A stretch of DNA of 64,000 nt from Caballeronia concitans (GTDB lineage: Bacteria; Pseudomonadota; Gammaproteobacteria; Burkholderiales; Burkholderiaceae): assembly GCF_001544615.1 (NCBI RefSeq), contig NZ_FCNV02000014.1:88297-152296 (forward strand). Direction: 5' to 3'. Below, in pieces: positions 33,527 to 42,444 of the stretch. A model generated the notes under the pieces. That model was given only the letters and a program-made list of their open reading frames with translations, ran no database searches and had not been told where the DNA came from. Positions within the stretch are counted from its first letter, which is position 1. The number at the start of each line of letters is the position of its first letter. A program made the translations under genes and the position numbers.

Positions 33527-34524
33527 GCGCCGTCGCTGAAAAGAAACCACGCCTCACGACCTCCGCGATGATCGCGTCGATCGCATCGGAAGGCCAGCAG
33601 ACGCGTCCCGCGCCGTTCGGCCACGCGCTCGTCGCGGAAGCGGAGAAGCGCCGCAACATCGTCGGCATGACGGCCGATCTGTCGAAGTACACCGACCTGC
33701 ACATCTTCAGCCAGGCGTTCCCCGAGCGTCACTTTCAGATGGGCATGGCCGAGCAGTTGTTGATGGGCGCGGCGGGCGGCATGGCGAAGGAAGGCTTCAT
33801 TCCGTTTGCGACGACCTACGCCGTGTTCGCCACGCGCCGCGCGTACGACTTCATCCACCAGGTGATCGCGGAAGAGAACCTCAACGTGAAAATCTGCGCG
33901 GCGCTGCCCGGACTCACGACCGGTTATGGCCCGAGCCACCAGGCGACCGAAGACCTCGCGTTGATGCGCGCGATTCCCGGCATGACCGTGATCGACCCAT
34001 GCGACGCGCTGGACACCGAACAGGCCGTCGCCGCGATCGCGGCGCACGAAGGCCCGGTCTACATGCGTCTCTTGCGCGGCAAGGTGCCCGCCGTGCTCGA
34101 CGACTACGACTACCGCTTCGAACTCGGCAAGGCGAAGATGCTGCGCGACGGCGCGGACGTGCTCATCGTCTCGTCCGGCATCATGACCATGCGCGCGCTC
34201 GAAGCAGCGCAGGCGCTGGATGACGGCTCGGCGAGCGTCGGCGTGCTGCACGTGCCGACCATCAAGCCGCTTGACGAGGCGACCATCATCGAGCAATGCA
34301 GGAAGCCGGGACGGCTCGTGATCGTCGCGGAGAACCACAGCGTGATCGGCGGTCTGGGCGACGCCGTGACGAGCGCACTGGTGCGTCATCGCGTGATGCC
34401 GGAGTTCCGTCAGATCGCCCTGCCCGACCAGTTTCTCGATGCGGGCGCGCTGCCGACGCTGCACGACCGCTATGGCATTTCGACGGCATCCATCGTGGAA
34501 AACATCAAACACTGGCTCAAGTAA
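33523..34524 (+). CDS. Transketolase C-terminal subunit, copy 2
   Basis: A 333-residue paralogue of the gene at 23807. GMTADLSKYTDLHIFSQAFP, FQMGMAEQLLMGAAGGMAKE with the catalytic Glu, and PGLTTGYGPSHQATEDLALM with Tyr135 in place of the canonical acceptor-loop Asp. The C-terminal domain has VLIVSSGIMTMRALEAAQAL. AAGGAGA precedes the ATG, which overlaps the partner's stop. Both paralogues carry the same Tyr substitution, so it pre-dates the duplication and is unlikely to be a random error. Confidence 0.9.
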   Translation: MSAVAEKKPRLTTSAMIASIASEGQQTRPAPFGHALVAEAEKRRNIVGMTADLSKYTDLHIFSQAFPERHFQMGMAEQLLMGAAGGMAKEGFIPFATTYAVFATRRAYDFIHQVIAEENLNVKICAALPGLTTGYGPSHQATEDLALMRAIPGMTVIDPCDALDTEQAVAAIAAHEGPVYMRLLRGKVPAVLDDYDYRFELGKAKMLRDGADVLIVSSGIMTMRALEAAQALDDGSASVGVLHVPTIKPLDEATIIEQCRKPGRLVIVAENHSVIGGLGDAVTSALVRHRVMPEFRQIALPDQFLDAGALPTLHDRYGISTASIVENIKHWLK

Positions 34525-34526
34525 TC

Positions 34527-35378
34527 ATGAACGTGACTTTCATTGGGATCGGTGCGATCGGTCTGCCGATGGCGCTGCGAATCAAGGGCGCGGGCCACGA
34601 CGTGACCGGCGTCGACCTGTCGCCCCGAGCGCTCGACATGGCGCGCGAGAGCGGTCTTGCCGCCGTCGACAGTTTCGCGGCCGCGCCTGCGCCGGACGTC
34701 GTCGTCGCGATGGTGGCGACGCCGCAGCAGCTCGCATCGCTCGTCGAGAGCGTCGGCACGAAGCTCGACAACCAGACCTGGGTCGTCATGTCGACGGTCG
34801 GTCCGGATGCGGTGCGCGAGCAAGGCAAACGCCTTGCGGCGGCAGGCGCGCGCGTCGTCGATGCGCCCGTGACCGGCGGCACCGCGCGTGCGAAGACCGG
34901 CCAGCTCGTGATCTTCGCATCGGGCGATCAGGCGGACATCGACGCCGCGCGCCCCGTGCTCGACGCGATGGGCAGCGTGCGCGTCACCGGCCCGAAGCTC
35001 GGCGACGGGCAGGCGATCAAGGTCGTGAACCAGCATCTGTGCTCGGTGCATATCGTCGCGGCGGCCGAAGCGCTGAATCTGGCGCGCTCGCTCGGCCTCG
35101 ATCCGGCGGCCGTGCTCGAACTCGTCGAGAAAGGCGCGGCGGGCTCGTGGATGCTTTCGGATCGCGGTCCGCGCATGCTGCAAGGCACGGACGTGAACGT
35201 GACCAGCTCGATCAACATTTTCGTTAAAGACAGCGATCTCGTCGCCCATGCCGCGAAGTCCTGCGGCGCGGATGTGCCGCTGCTTTCGATCGCCAACGCG
35301 CGTTATCACGAAGCCGCCGACAAGGGACTCGGCCTGCGCGACGACAGCCGCGTGATAGAAACCTGGGAGAAGTCCTGA
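34527..35378 (+). CDS. Beta-hydroxyacid dehydrogenase, L-threonate dehydrogenase (LtnD)-like
   Basis: A 283-residue member of the 3-hydroxyisobutyrate dehydrogenase family. NVTFIGIGAIGLPMALRIKG is the Rossmann motif; VVDAPVTGGTARAKTGQLVI is the second family signature; GDGQAIKVVNQHLCSVHIVA carries the catalytic Lys. The C-terminal AAGSWMLSDRGPRML and SINIFVKDSDLVAH resemble LtnD, which oxidises L-threonate to 2-oxotetronate, more than tartronate-semialdehyde reductase; this is from memory of family sequences. It begins 2 bases after the transketolase subunit, so it is co-translated with module 2 and suggests a four-carbon acid or similar intermediate. Confidence 0.85.
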   Translation: MNVTFIGIGAIGLPMALRIKGAGHDVTGVDLSPRALDMARESGLAAVDSFAAAPAPDVVVAMVATPQQLASLVESVGTKLDNQTWVVMSTVGPDAVREQGKRLAAAGARVVDAPVTGGTARAKTGQLVIFASGDQADIDAARPVLDAMGSVRVTGPKLGDGQAIKVVNQHLCSVHIVAAAEALNLARSLGLDPAAVLELVEKGAAGSWMLSDRGPRMLQGTDVNVTSSINIFVKDSDLVAHAAKSCGADVPLLSIANARYHEAADKGLGLRDDSRVIETWEKS

Positions 35379-35485
35379 GATCGGGACGCCATTTGTCGCG
35401 TTGAAAGCGCTCGGCGAAGCGCAACGCATTCTCGGCCGCCTCGCTTCCCGCAGGCGGCTGGTTGATGTATCGGAGACACCACGAC

Positions 35486-36793
35486 ATGAGCAGCAACAAC
35501 GAAGACCGCGCGGTCAAGGTGGCCGTCGCGTCGATGATCGGCTCGGCGGTCGAGAGCTACGACTTCTTCATCTACGGCACGGCCGCCGCCGCGTGGTTCG
35601 GCAAGATATTCTTTCATACGACCGAGCCGATCGTCGGCATTCTGGCGTCGTTCGCGACGCTCGCCATCGGCTTTCTCATGCGTCCGTTCGGCGGCTATCT
35701 CGCCGGACACTACGGCGATCGCCTGGGCCGCAAGGCCGTGCTGTTCTGGTCGCTCGTGGCAATGGGCGGCGCGACCGTGCTGATCGGCTTCCTGCCGACT
35801 TACGCGCAAGCCGGCGTGCTCGCGCCGATCCTGCTCATCCTGCTGCGCATGGTGCAGGGCGTCGGCTTCGGCGCTGAATGGGGCGGCGCGGTGCTGATGG
35901 CGTGTGAACACGCGCCGGAGAAGCGCCGTGGTTTCTTCGGCGCGGTGCCGCAACTGGGCATTCCGCTCGGCCTGCTCCTTGCGAACGGCGCGTTCCTTTT
36001 GTCGGGCGCGCTCTTCGAAGGCGACTGGGTCTGGCGCATGCCATTCCTGATGTCTTTCGTGATGGTCGCGATCGGCATCTTCATCCGGATGAGCGTGTCC
36101 GAGTCGCCGGCATTCGAAGCGGTGAAAGCCGAGAACAAGGTGATGAAGCAACCGGCGCTCGAAGTCATCAGGAGCGACTGGCGCGGCATTCTGAAGATCG
36201 TCGGCCTGCGCATGGCGGAGACCGGCGGCTACTACATCACGACGAGTTTCATGCTGTCGTATGTGGCGCTCGCGCATGTGTCGACCACGCGCCATATCCT
36301 GTGGGGCACGTTGATCGGCTCCGCGCTCGGCCTCGTGAGCCACCTGATCTACGGCGCGCTGAGCGACAGGATCGGCCGCCGTCCGGTGTTCATGATGGGC
36401 GCGCTGTTCACCATCGCCTTCGGCGTGCCGATGTTCATGCTGATCAACACCGGCGCGGTCATCATGGTGATCGTCGCGGTCGCGCTGTCCCTGCTCTTCA
36501 GCCACGATCCAATTTTCGCGGTCGAAGCAAGCTGGTTCTCGGAGCAGTTTCCGGCCAACGTGCGCTCGTCGGGCATTTCGCTCGGCTATAACGGTGCGTC
36601 GGTGATCGCGGGTCTTCTGCCGATCATCGCCACCGGCATGTACGGCGCGTTCGGCTGGATCGGTCCGGCGCTGATGTTCTCCGTGCTCGGCGTGATCTCG
36701 ACATGCTGTGCGCTGGCGATGAAGGAGACCGCGCCCGCCGTGCTGGAGAAACGCGATCTGCGGCACAGCGCGGATCGGCGCTTCGCGGCTTAG
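35486..36793 (+). CDS. MHS-family (metabolite:H+ symporter) MFS permease
   Basis: A 435-residue, twelve-helix permease of the MHS group (ShiA/KgtP-like). Typical features are MIGSAVESYDFFIYGTAAAA, FLMRPFGGYLAGHYGDRLGR (motif A), VQGVGFGAEWGGAVLMACEH, and GALSDRIGRRPVFMMGALFT. Members import organic acids such as shikimate, oxoglutarate or proline-betaine with protons. ATG 35486 is used; GGAG lies about eleven bases upstream. It closes the module 2 operon and is followed by a strong terminator. The island thus has two different uptake systems, one per module. Confidence 0.9.
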   Translation: MSSNNEDRAVKVAVASMIGSAVESYDFFIYGTAAAAWFGKIFFHTTEPIVGILASFATLAIGFLMRPFGGYLAGHYGDRLGRKAVLFWSLVAMGGATVLIGFLPTYAQAGVLAPILLILLRMVQGVGFGAEWGGAVLMACEHAPEKRRGFFGAVPQLGIPLGLLLANGAFLLSGALFEGDWVWRMPFLMSFVMVAIGIFIRMSVSESPAFEAVKAENKVMKQPALEVIRSDWRGILKIVGLRMAETGGYYITTSFMLSYVALAHVSTTRHILWGTLIGSALGLVSHLIYGALSDRIGRRPVFMMGALFTIAFGVPMFMLINTGAVIMVIVAVALSLLFSHDPIFAVEASWFSEQFPANVRSSGISLGYNGASVIAGLLPIIATGMYGAFGWIGPALMFSVLGVISTCCALAMKETAPAVLEKRDLRHSADRRFAA

Positions 36794-36812
36794 TATCTTT
36801 CCGCGCGTGGCA

Positions 36813-36839
36813 AGCCCGCCCTTCCCTGGCGGGCTTTTT
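36813..36839 (+). terminator. Rho-independent terminator of transketolase module 2
   Basis: AGCCCGCC (36813-36820) pairs with GGCGGGCT (36828-36835) across a 7-base loop and runs into TTTTT. It is 20 bases after the permease stop. Confidence 0.9.
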
Positions 36840-37178
36840 CGCTTTTCGGCAAGGGCGTGCCGCAGAAACGCTCGCCATCATGTGCTGCTGCTTTGAGCGA
36901 CGCAAAGCCAGTCCGCGGTCGAATACAAGGACGCCAGGCCCGCCCGATGACAATGACCGGACGGCAACAGCTAGAAACGTGAAGGCGTCGGGTGTGGCTT
37001 TGCCCGGCCAACGTCGCGTTCGAAAGCCGCCGCCGTGCACGCGTTCGAGCGCAAGCGGCGGCGGCGGCGACAGGCGTTGCGTTGCTGTCCGCTGACCGGT
37101 CCGAGCCGCACAGCCTCGCAGATGTTGGTGCGCCGATTGCTACTCAGAGCGCCAAGCACTTCATCCTCGAGGCCATGC
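36840..37178. other. Intergenic region, no gene supported
   Basis: About 340 bases between the terminator and the PRISE-like gene. Open frames here are arginine/cysteine-rich composition artefacts. It should contain the promoter for the gene at 37179; no clear -35/-10 was recognised. Confidence 0.5.
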
Positions 37179-38228
37179 ATGAAACGGTACAAAGCACTCG
37201 TGGCGGGTGGCGTCGGCGTGATCGGGCGTCAACTCGTCGATCATCTCGCTTCTCTGCCTGAATGGGACGTCATCGGTTTGTCTCGACGCACGCCGGACGA
37301 GGCGAAGCCCGGCGGGCACATCGCCGTCGATCTGCTCGATCCCGACGACGTGCGCGCGAAGCTGGGCGATATTCACGACGTCACGCACATCTTTCACGCG
37401 GCGTATCAGGAGAAGCCCACGCCGCAGGCGCTCATCGACGTGAACCTCGGTATGCTGCGCAATCTCGTCAGCGTGGCAGCCGAGAATTCGCCGGCGCTCG
37501 AGCGCGTCGTGCTGTACGAGGGCGCAAAGTACTACGGCGCGCATCTCGGGCGCTTCAAGACGCCCGCGCGCGAAGACGATGCGCGTCACATGCCGCCCAA
37601 CTTCTATTACGACATGGAAGACTGGCTGCTGCAGGAGGCGGCGGGCAAACGGTGGGATGCGGTCGTGCTTCGGCCGGACGTAGTGTGCGGCTTCGCGCTC
37701 GGCAATCCGATGAATCTCTCGATGGTCATCGCCGTCTATGCAGCGATCAGCAAGGAACTCGGCTTGCCGCTGCGCTTTCCCGGCACCGCCACCTGCTATG
37801 GCAAGCTCGCGCAAGTCACCGACGCCGCGCAGCTTGCACGCGGTTCGGTGTGGGCCGCGACCGGCGCGCCGGGCGGCGAGAGCTACAACCTCACCAATGG
37901 CGACGTGTTCCGCTGGGACCAGCTGTGGCCCGCCATCGCCGATCATTTCGACATGCCGCTCGCCGAGCCTCAGACCATCAGCCTGCGCGAGTACATGGCG
38001 GACAAGGGGCCGCTGTGGGAGCGCATGGTGAAGAAGCACGGTCTCGTCGACGTTCCGTACGAGCATGTCGCCGCCTGGGGCTTCGGCGACTTCATCTTTC
38101 GCTGCGACTGGGATGTGATATCGAGCACGACGAAAATCCGGCAGGCCGGGTTTCACGATGTCGTCGATAGCACGGACATGTTTCTGCGTCTTTTCGAGGA
38201 ATTTCGCGAGCGAAAGGCAATTCCCTGA
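37179..38228 (+). CDS. PRISE-type NAD(P)-dependent reductase (progesterone 5-beta-reductase/iridoid synthase-like SDR)
   Basis: A 349-residue extended SDR starting MKRYKALVAGGVGVIGRQLV (cofactor loop). VVLYEGAKYYGAHLGRFKTP contains the GxKxYxG motif with the functional Lys, and MPPNFYYDMEDWLLQE contains the FYYxxED motif with the functional Tyr; both are hallmarks of the PRISE subgroup, which reduces enones at the beta carbon. CTCGAGG precedes the ATG. It stands alone after a terminator, so a separate promoter is needed. The natural substrate of bacterial members is mostly unknown. Confidence 0.85.
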   Translation: MKRYKALVAGGVGVIGRQLVDHLASLPEWDVIGLSRRTPDEAKPGGHIAVDLLDPDDVRAKLGDIHDVTHIFHAAYQEKPTPQALIDVNLGMLRNLVSVAAENSPALERVVLYEGAKYYGAHLGRFKTPAREDDARHMPPNFYYDMEDWLLQEAAGKRWDAVVLRPDVVCGFALGNPMNLSMVIAVYAAISKELGLPLRFPGTATCYGKLAQVTDAAQLARGSVWAATGAPGGESYNLTNGDVFRWDQLWPAIADHFDMPLAEPQTISLREYMADKGPLWERMVKKHGLVDVPYEHVAAWGFGDFIFRCDWDVISSTTKIRQAGFHDVVDSTDMFLRLFEEFRERKAIP

Positions 38229-38324
38229 GCGCGATCCGTGGGGCAAGACTCGGCCGGAGCGACTTGCCCTCGACGCGAGCAGGACCGAAGGTAATGGTCG
38301 CGTTGATTGCGACCAGTGCAACGT

Positions 38325-38507
38325 TCACTGAGCGATGAATTCAGGCAAGAATTTTTTATCGAGCCGTTGCACGATCTGCTTGCGAGACTCGGGAATCAGC
38401 CGCTGACAGGACTTGTCGATGTCCGACGGAAAAGCGGCATTGCCGTCGGGCAAGTCGGTCATCGGTTCATGGACATAGGTCCGCGCCGGCCTGCTGACCT
38501 CTTCCAT
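38325..38507 (-). CDS. Small hypothetical ORF, possibly a remnant (60 aa)
   Basis: The frame encodes MEEVSRPARTYVHEPMTDLP and ends CQRLIPESRKQIVQRLDKKF plus a short tail. No ribosome site is visible before the ATG and no signal peptide or domain is recognised. It lies 43 bases downstream of the outer-membrane protein gene on the same strand. The polar, low-alanine composition is unlike a random GC-rich frame, but the support is weak. Confidence 0.25.
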   Translation of the reverse strand: MEEVSRPARTYVHEPMTDLPDGNAAFPSDIDKSCQRLIPESRKQIVQRLDKKFLPEFIAQ

Positions 38508-38550
38508 TTGACGGCGTCCCGCCGCGCTTGCCGCCGTGCCGATGCGCGGA

Positions 38551-39339
38551 TCAGAAGCGGTACCGCACCTTCAATCCAATGGCTTTGCGTACATGCTCTG
38601 GTTGCGCCACGGTCCCGACTGGAGCACCGCCCTTGGTCAATATGGCTGTGTCGCTGCGTTTGACACGCATCCATTCAAAGTCACTCTCAATCGTGACGCG
38701 CGAAAACGCTTTTGGATGCACTTCAATTGCCAACCGTGCGCCGATCCCCGGTTTAGTCGATAGCGTGGCCCGGTCGAACAACTGATTGTCGAAGCTCACT
38801 TGCAAATGCTCGGGCGAAGAAACGACGAGCAAGCCCGTCATATCGATATCGGCCCATGACATTCGCAGCACGCGTGTTTCGGCTCCAGCGATGAATCGCC
38901 AGGAGTTGTATTCCTCGCCCAGTCCCAGGGTAGTGCCGCGCCCTTGAATATCCCGCTTCCAGTAATCCCACTCCGCGCCCGCAACCAGTAACGTTGCATC
39001 GGAGATATAGCGTCCCGCTTGTGCGTTGATGCGCAGCTGTCTCGTTCTCGTCGTGGTCGAGAAACTCATTCCGCTCTGCATTTGCCCGTCGTAGGAAATA
39101 TTGCCTCCATAGACTTCGCCGCCGAACGTGAATCGCCAACCTGCTTTTCGATAATCAGCCTTTAATTCCAGGCCCGGCAGATAGCCGTGCTCTGCCACGA
39201 GCTTCTTCCCATCGGAGTCGAATTCATCCGTGGCGACGTACCGAACTCCCGCTGCGCCGGAGAACTGCCATTGCGCTTCGACCGACTTACTTGCGACCAC
39301 GCCAGTGACGAGAATGGCGAGTAGAGCGAATTGCCTCAT
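38551..39339 (-). CDS. Outer-membrane beta-barrel protein
   Basis: A 262-residue protein with a Sec signal peptide MRQFALLAILVTGVVASKSV ending near VEAQW. Strand-like alternation runs throughout: WQFSGAAGVRYVATDEF, PGLELKADYRKAGWRFTFGG, LLVAGAEWDYWKRDIQGRG. It ends LKVRYRF, with the terminal Phe needed for barrel assembly. About ten to twelve strands are possible. I recognise no named family. The start at 39339 is placed at the signal peptide; the in-frame extension upstream runs into the terminator hairpin of the lipoprotein gene. Confidence 0.75.
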   Translation of the reverse strand: MRQFALLAILVTGVVASKSVEAQWQFSGAAGVRYVATDEFDSDGKKLVAEHGYLPGLELKADYRKAGWRFTFGGEVYGGNISYDGQMQSGMSFSTTTRTRQLRINAQAGRYISDATLLVAGAEWDYWKRDIQGRGTTLGLGEEYNSWRFIAGAETRVLRMSWADIDMTGLLVVSSPEHLQVSFDNQLFDRATLSTKPGIGARLAIEVHPKAFSRVTIESDFEWMRVKRSDTAILTKGGAPVGTVAQPEHVRKAIGLKVRYRF

Positions 39340-39369
39340 GACATGCAACTTCTTGGCGGCAGAATAAAA

Positions 39370-39396
39370 TAAAAATGGGCGCGTGAACGCGCCCAT
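39370..39396 (-). terminator. Intrinsic terminator of the lipoprotein gene
   Basis: On the minus strand ATGGGCGCG-TTCA-CGCGCCCAT (39396-39375) is a perfect 9-bp stem with a 4-base loop followed by a T-rich run (TTTTTATTTTATT). It lies 18 bases after the lipoprotein stop at 39414. Confidence 0.9.
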
Positions 39397-39413
39397 CGAT
39401 CTGGAAAATCCGA

Positions 39414-40439
39414 TCAGGTTCGGCTTCTCAGGTCAGCCCAGGTCGTGTTGAGCGTCTGGTCGATGACACCGTCGCCGTTCGTATCGATGTCGATCTTCAC
39501 GTTGGTGCTATCGATTGCAGTGAGTGTGGCACTGCTCTTATTCCCCGCAGTCACGGTCATCGATCCAACTGACGGGTTCGCTGTGCCGACCGCTGCAAAC
39601 GGCGTATTCGTCTTCACGACGAAACTCACGTTACCTACCTTCGGTGAACTGCCGGTCAACGTAAAGTTCGCACTCGACGTATTGTTGCTGCCGTTGACCG
39701 AGGCGGTCATGGCATAGGCCGTGAGTTTGCGGCTGACGAAGGATGCGTCGCTCTTGGTCAGGTCCATCTGCAGCGAGGATCCGCTGATAACCGCCGTGGC
39801 GACCTGGTACTTCGACTGGTTGTAGCTCAAGGTCATATCGCCATTGTTAGCGATAGTGGCGCCACCGCTCTTGAGCGTGAAATTCGTGTACTTGATGCTC
39901 AGCGTAGCGCCCCATGCCGCGCTCGAACCAATCGAGCCAGACAGATTGCTGAACGTAAATGCGAGCTGGCCGTTGATGACCGCACCGTTTTCGGAGCAGT
40001 TACTCGCGCTGATCGACATGCTGTCGCCATTGCTGACGACCCCCTGCACTGCTTCGGTGACGGTAACGGAGATCGATCCTCCTCCCGCGCAAGCACCCGA
40101 GCTCGAAGCCGTTACGCCAGTTGCCAGATTATTGGCGGGCTGTACCGCAACGCCTTTATAGAGCTGGGCCAGCGAAGCTGTGAGCACGCTTTCAGTGGGC
40201 GTGTCGACGGAGACCCCCGTCGCAAGCGATGCCCCAGCCTGGCTCTGAGTGCCAAGATCCGATACGCCTGAATAGGCATACGCCACCGTCTCGGTTGCGT
40301 TCGTAGCGGTAATGGCACCGACAGGTGCGGCGCTCGCGTTCGACGCGGGCGTACTGCCACCGCCACCGCCGCCACAAGCCGCCAACAAACCCGCGCTAAC
40401 CAAGCCAGCAAAGACGCCTCTCATCGGGCTGACAGACAT
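39414..40439 (-). CDS. Secreted lipoprotein with C-terminal calcium-type motif
   Basis: A 341-residue protein with a lipoprotein signal ending GLLAACGGGGGG, so the Cys is lipidated. The mature chain is Ser/Thr/Ala/Asn-rich, low in charge and probably beta-structured (FTFSNLSGSIGSSAAWGATL, TLSYNQSKYQVATAVISGSS). Near the C-terminus IDIDTNGDGVIDQTLNTTW matches the DxDxNGDGxID calcium-loop pattern. No enzyme motif is seen. AT content and residue use differ from the neighbours, as in many Burkholderia surface proteins. It is divergent from the exported lyase gene. Confidence 0.75.
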   Translation of the reverse strand: MSVSPMRGVFAGLVSAGLLAACGGGGGGSTPASNASAAPVGAITATNATETVAYAYSGVSDLGTQSQAGASLATGVSVDTPTESVLTASLAQLYKGVAVQPANNLATGVTASSSGACAGGGSISVTVTEAVQGVVSNGDSMSISASNCSENGAVINGQLAFTFSNLSGSIGSSAAWGATLSIKYTNFTLKSGGATIANNGDMTLSYNQSKYQVATAVISGSSLQMDLTKSDASFVSRKLTAYAMTASVNGSNNTSSANFTLTGSSPKVGNVSFVVKTNTPFAAVGTANPSVGSMTVTAGNKSSATLTAIDSTNVKIDIDTNGDGVIDQTLNTTWADLRSRT

Positions 40440-40692
40440 AAACGATCCCCGTTTGTTAGTTTTTTGTTGTTCATGTTTCACCGTTCGAAAGCGCACTGAA
40501 TGCGTTACGAAGGTGTGACAAATGGTAACTTAATGTAAACGCATAAATCAATAGCTCACCGGCGCAGAGTGCGGCACGAATGTCGCCCGCGCCGTGCGAA
40601 TCGCACTCCGATGTCATCAGGCGAAGGCCCTGCGATTAGAATCGCCGTCTCCGGTTACAGCACTAAGCCCGAACGACAAGGACATCGAGACC

Positions 40693-42192
40693 ATGCCCAG
40701 AATGAAGGTAGTACCGTTCGTCATCACGCTTCTTCTCCATGCTTTGCCCGCTAGCGCGCAGCAGACAACGAACCGGGACGAGTTTTACTGGCTGGGGGAA
40801 ATCAACAAGGCTACTGCGGTCATCAATACTCAGGAGGGCCTGCTCGACAAAACGCTGGCGCCTGGCATCGCGGCGAGTCTCGCCAAAGTCCTTCACGACG
40901 GCGATCAACCCGGCGGAAAGCGCCCCGCCACCGTCATCACCTTCGAGCCGCTGCTGATTCAGGCTGCCGGGATGGACGTCACCCTCCTGCACGCCGGACG
41001 CTCGAGTCAGGACATGCATGCCACTTATCGCGCGGCCATCTTGCGCGACGACATGCTCCGCCTCGCCGAGCAACTGGACAAGACGTCCGCGACAATCGTC
41101 ACGCTGGCCGCGAAGCACGAGCGCACCATCGTGCCGAATTACACCAACGGGGTTGCAGCCCAGCCGAACAGTTACGGCCACTATTTCCTCGGCTACGCTG
41201 CCGCGCTCGATCGTGACGCGCAGCGCATCCGTGAAGCGTACGCGCGCATCGATCTCTCTCCGATGGGGACAACGGTTCTCAACGGCACGAGCTGGCCACT
41301 GGACCGCGTTCGCATGGCCCATTATCTCGGCTTCCCCGATATCGTCGACAACGCCTACGACGCCCATCAGATTGCCGCGGTCGATCACCCGGTCGAAGTC
41401 GGATCGATCGTCACGGAAATCGCGCTTCATGCGGGCAGCTTCATCGAGGACGTCATGACGCAATATGCGCAGCCGCGCCCGTGGATTCTTCTTCAGGAAG
41501 GCGGCGCGAATACCTACGTTTCCAGCGCCATGCCTCAGAAGCGCAACCCCGGCCTGCTGAATTCCACACGGGCTGACGCATCGACCGCCATTACGCTCGC
41601 GATGGGGCCGGTCATTCGCGCACACAATCTGCCCCCCGGCATGCCCGACGCAAAGGAAGTCAGGGACAACAAGGAAATGGTGAACAGCGCCATAACCGTC
41701 CTGAGAAAGTGGGATGACATTCTCAAGGCGCTGGTGATCGATCAAGGCAGAGCGCTGGACGAATTGAACAACGATTGGACCGCATCGCAGGAAGTCGCCG
41801 ATGTGCTGATGCGAAAGTACAAGCTGCCTTTCCGATTAGGACACCACTTTGCGTCGGAGATCGTCGAATACGCGAGAGCGAACAATATCAAGCCGAGTGA
41901 TTTTCCATACGAGCAAGCCACGCGAATCTATGCTGAAACCACTAAAGGTTACGGCGATGGCGTGCTTCCGATGAGCCAGGAAGAATTTCGGGCAACGCTC
42001 GATCCGATCGCAATCGTCAACAACCGGCGAACCATCGGTGGTCCGCAACCCGCGGAGATGGAGCGCATGCTGACCGCGGCGAGAGCGAAGCTCGCGCAAC
42101 GCAGCCAATGGGTGAAAGAAGAGCGCGCCAGGATCGATTCATCGCTGGCCGGCCTCGATCGTGACTTCGACAAGCTCCTGTCCGATCGATGA
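40693..42192 (+). CDS. Exported lyase of the argininosuccinate lyase/fumarase superfamily
   Basis: A 499-residue protein that starts with a Sec signal peptide (MKVVPFVITLLLHALPASAQ; cleavage near ASAQ-QT). It then shows the superfamily signature YVSSAMPQKRNPGLLNSTRA (the SSxMPxKxNP loop), MGTTVLNGTSWPLDR and a VEVGSIVTEIALHAGSFIED segment. Superfamily members eliminate fumarate or an amine from aspartyl/succinyl compounds and are normally cytoplasmic. An exported version would act in the periplasm on an amino acid conjugate such as an N-succinyl compound. The ATG at 40693 is used, with a second at 40702 giving MKVV. It faces a porin gene downstream on the same strand. Confidence 0.8.
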   Translation: MPRMKVVPFVITLLLHALPASAQQTTNRDEFYWLGEINKATAVINTQEGLLDKTLAPGIAASLAKVLHDGDQPGGKRPATVITFEPLLIQAAGMDVTLLHAGRSSQDMHATYRAAILRDDMLRLAEQLDKTSATIVTLAAKHERTIVPNYTNGVAAQPNSYGHYFLGYAAALDRDAQRIREAYARIDLSPMGTTVLNGTSWPLDRVRMAHYLGFPDIVDNAYDAHQIAAVDHPVEVGSIVTEIALHAGSFIEDVMTQYAQPRPWILLQEGGANTYVSSAMPQKRNPGLLNSTRADASTAITLAMGPVIRAHNLPPGMPDAKEVRDNKEMVNSAITVLRKWDDILKALVIDQGRALDELNNDWTASQEVADVLMRKYKLPFRLGHHFASEIVEYARANNIKPSDFPYEQATRIYAETTKGYGDGVLPMSQEEFRATLDPIAIVNNRRTIGGPQPAEMERMLTAARAKLAQRSQWVKEERARIDSSLAGLDRDFDKLLSDR

Positions 42193-42363
42193 TTCTGCAC
42201 TTCTCGGCAGCATGAATATTGAAGGTTTAAACAAGGCAGGCGCTGCGTCGTTATAAAGCGCCGACGATTGCGTTGTGTGCGGCGTGTAGGCGTCACTGCG
42301 CCCCTCGTCCGATTTATTTCAGTCTTGTGACCGATCCTTCTGCATTCAGGAAGAGACCGTGCC

Positions 42364-42403
42364 GAATTCTGACCTGAATTCCACCGAAGACCTTTTCTAT
42401 ACT
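42364..42403 (+). promoter_or_regulatory. Porin upstream region with paired GAATTC sites and a -10-like hexamer
   Basis: GAATTC occurs at 42364-42369 and 42376-42381 with a 6-base spacer, followed by TATACT at 42398-42403. The latter is 42 bases upstream of the porin GTG and could be its -10. No strong -35 is visible. Confidence 0.3.
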
Positions 42404-42444
42404 CGCGGGCGTCCCAACCGGCGTTCAATGAACAAGAGTCTTCA

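Noticed and set aside
35306-36766. A 486-codon antisense open frame over the MHS permease
   Set aside because: Same composition artefact; the plus strand encodes a well-defined MFS protein and a terminator follows it.
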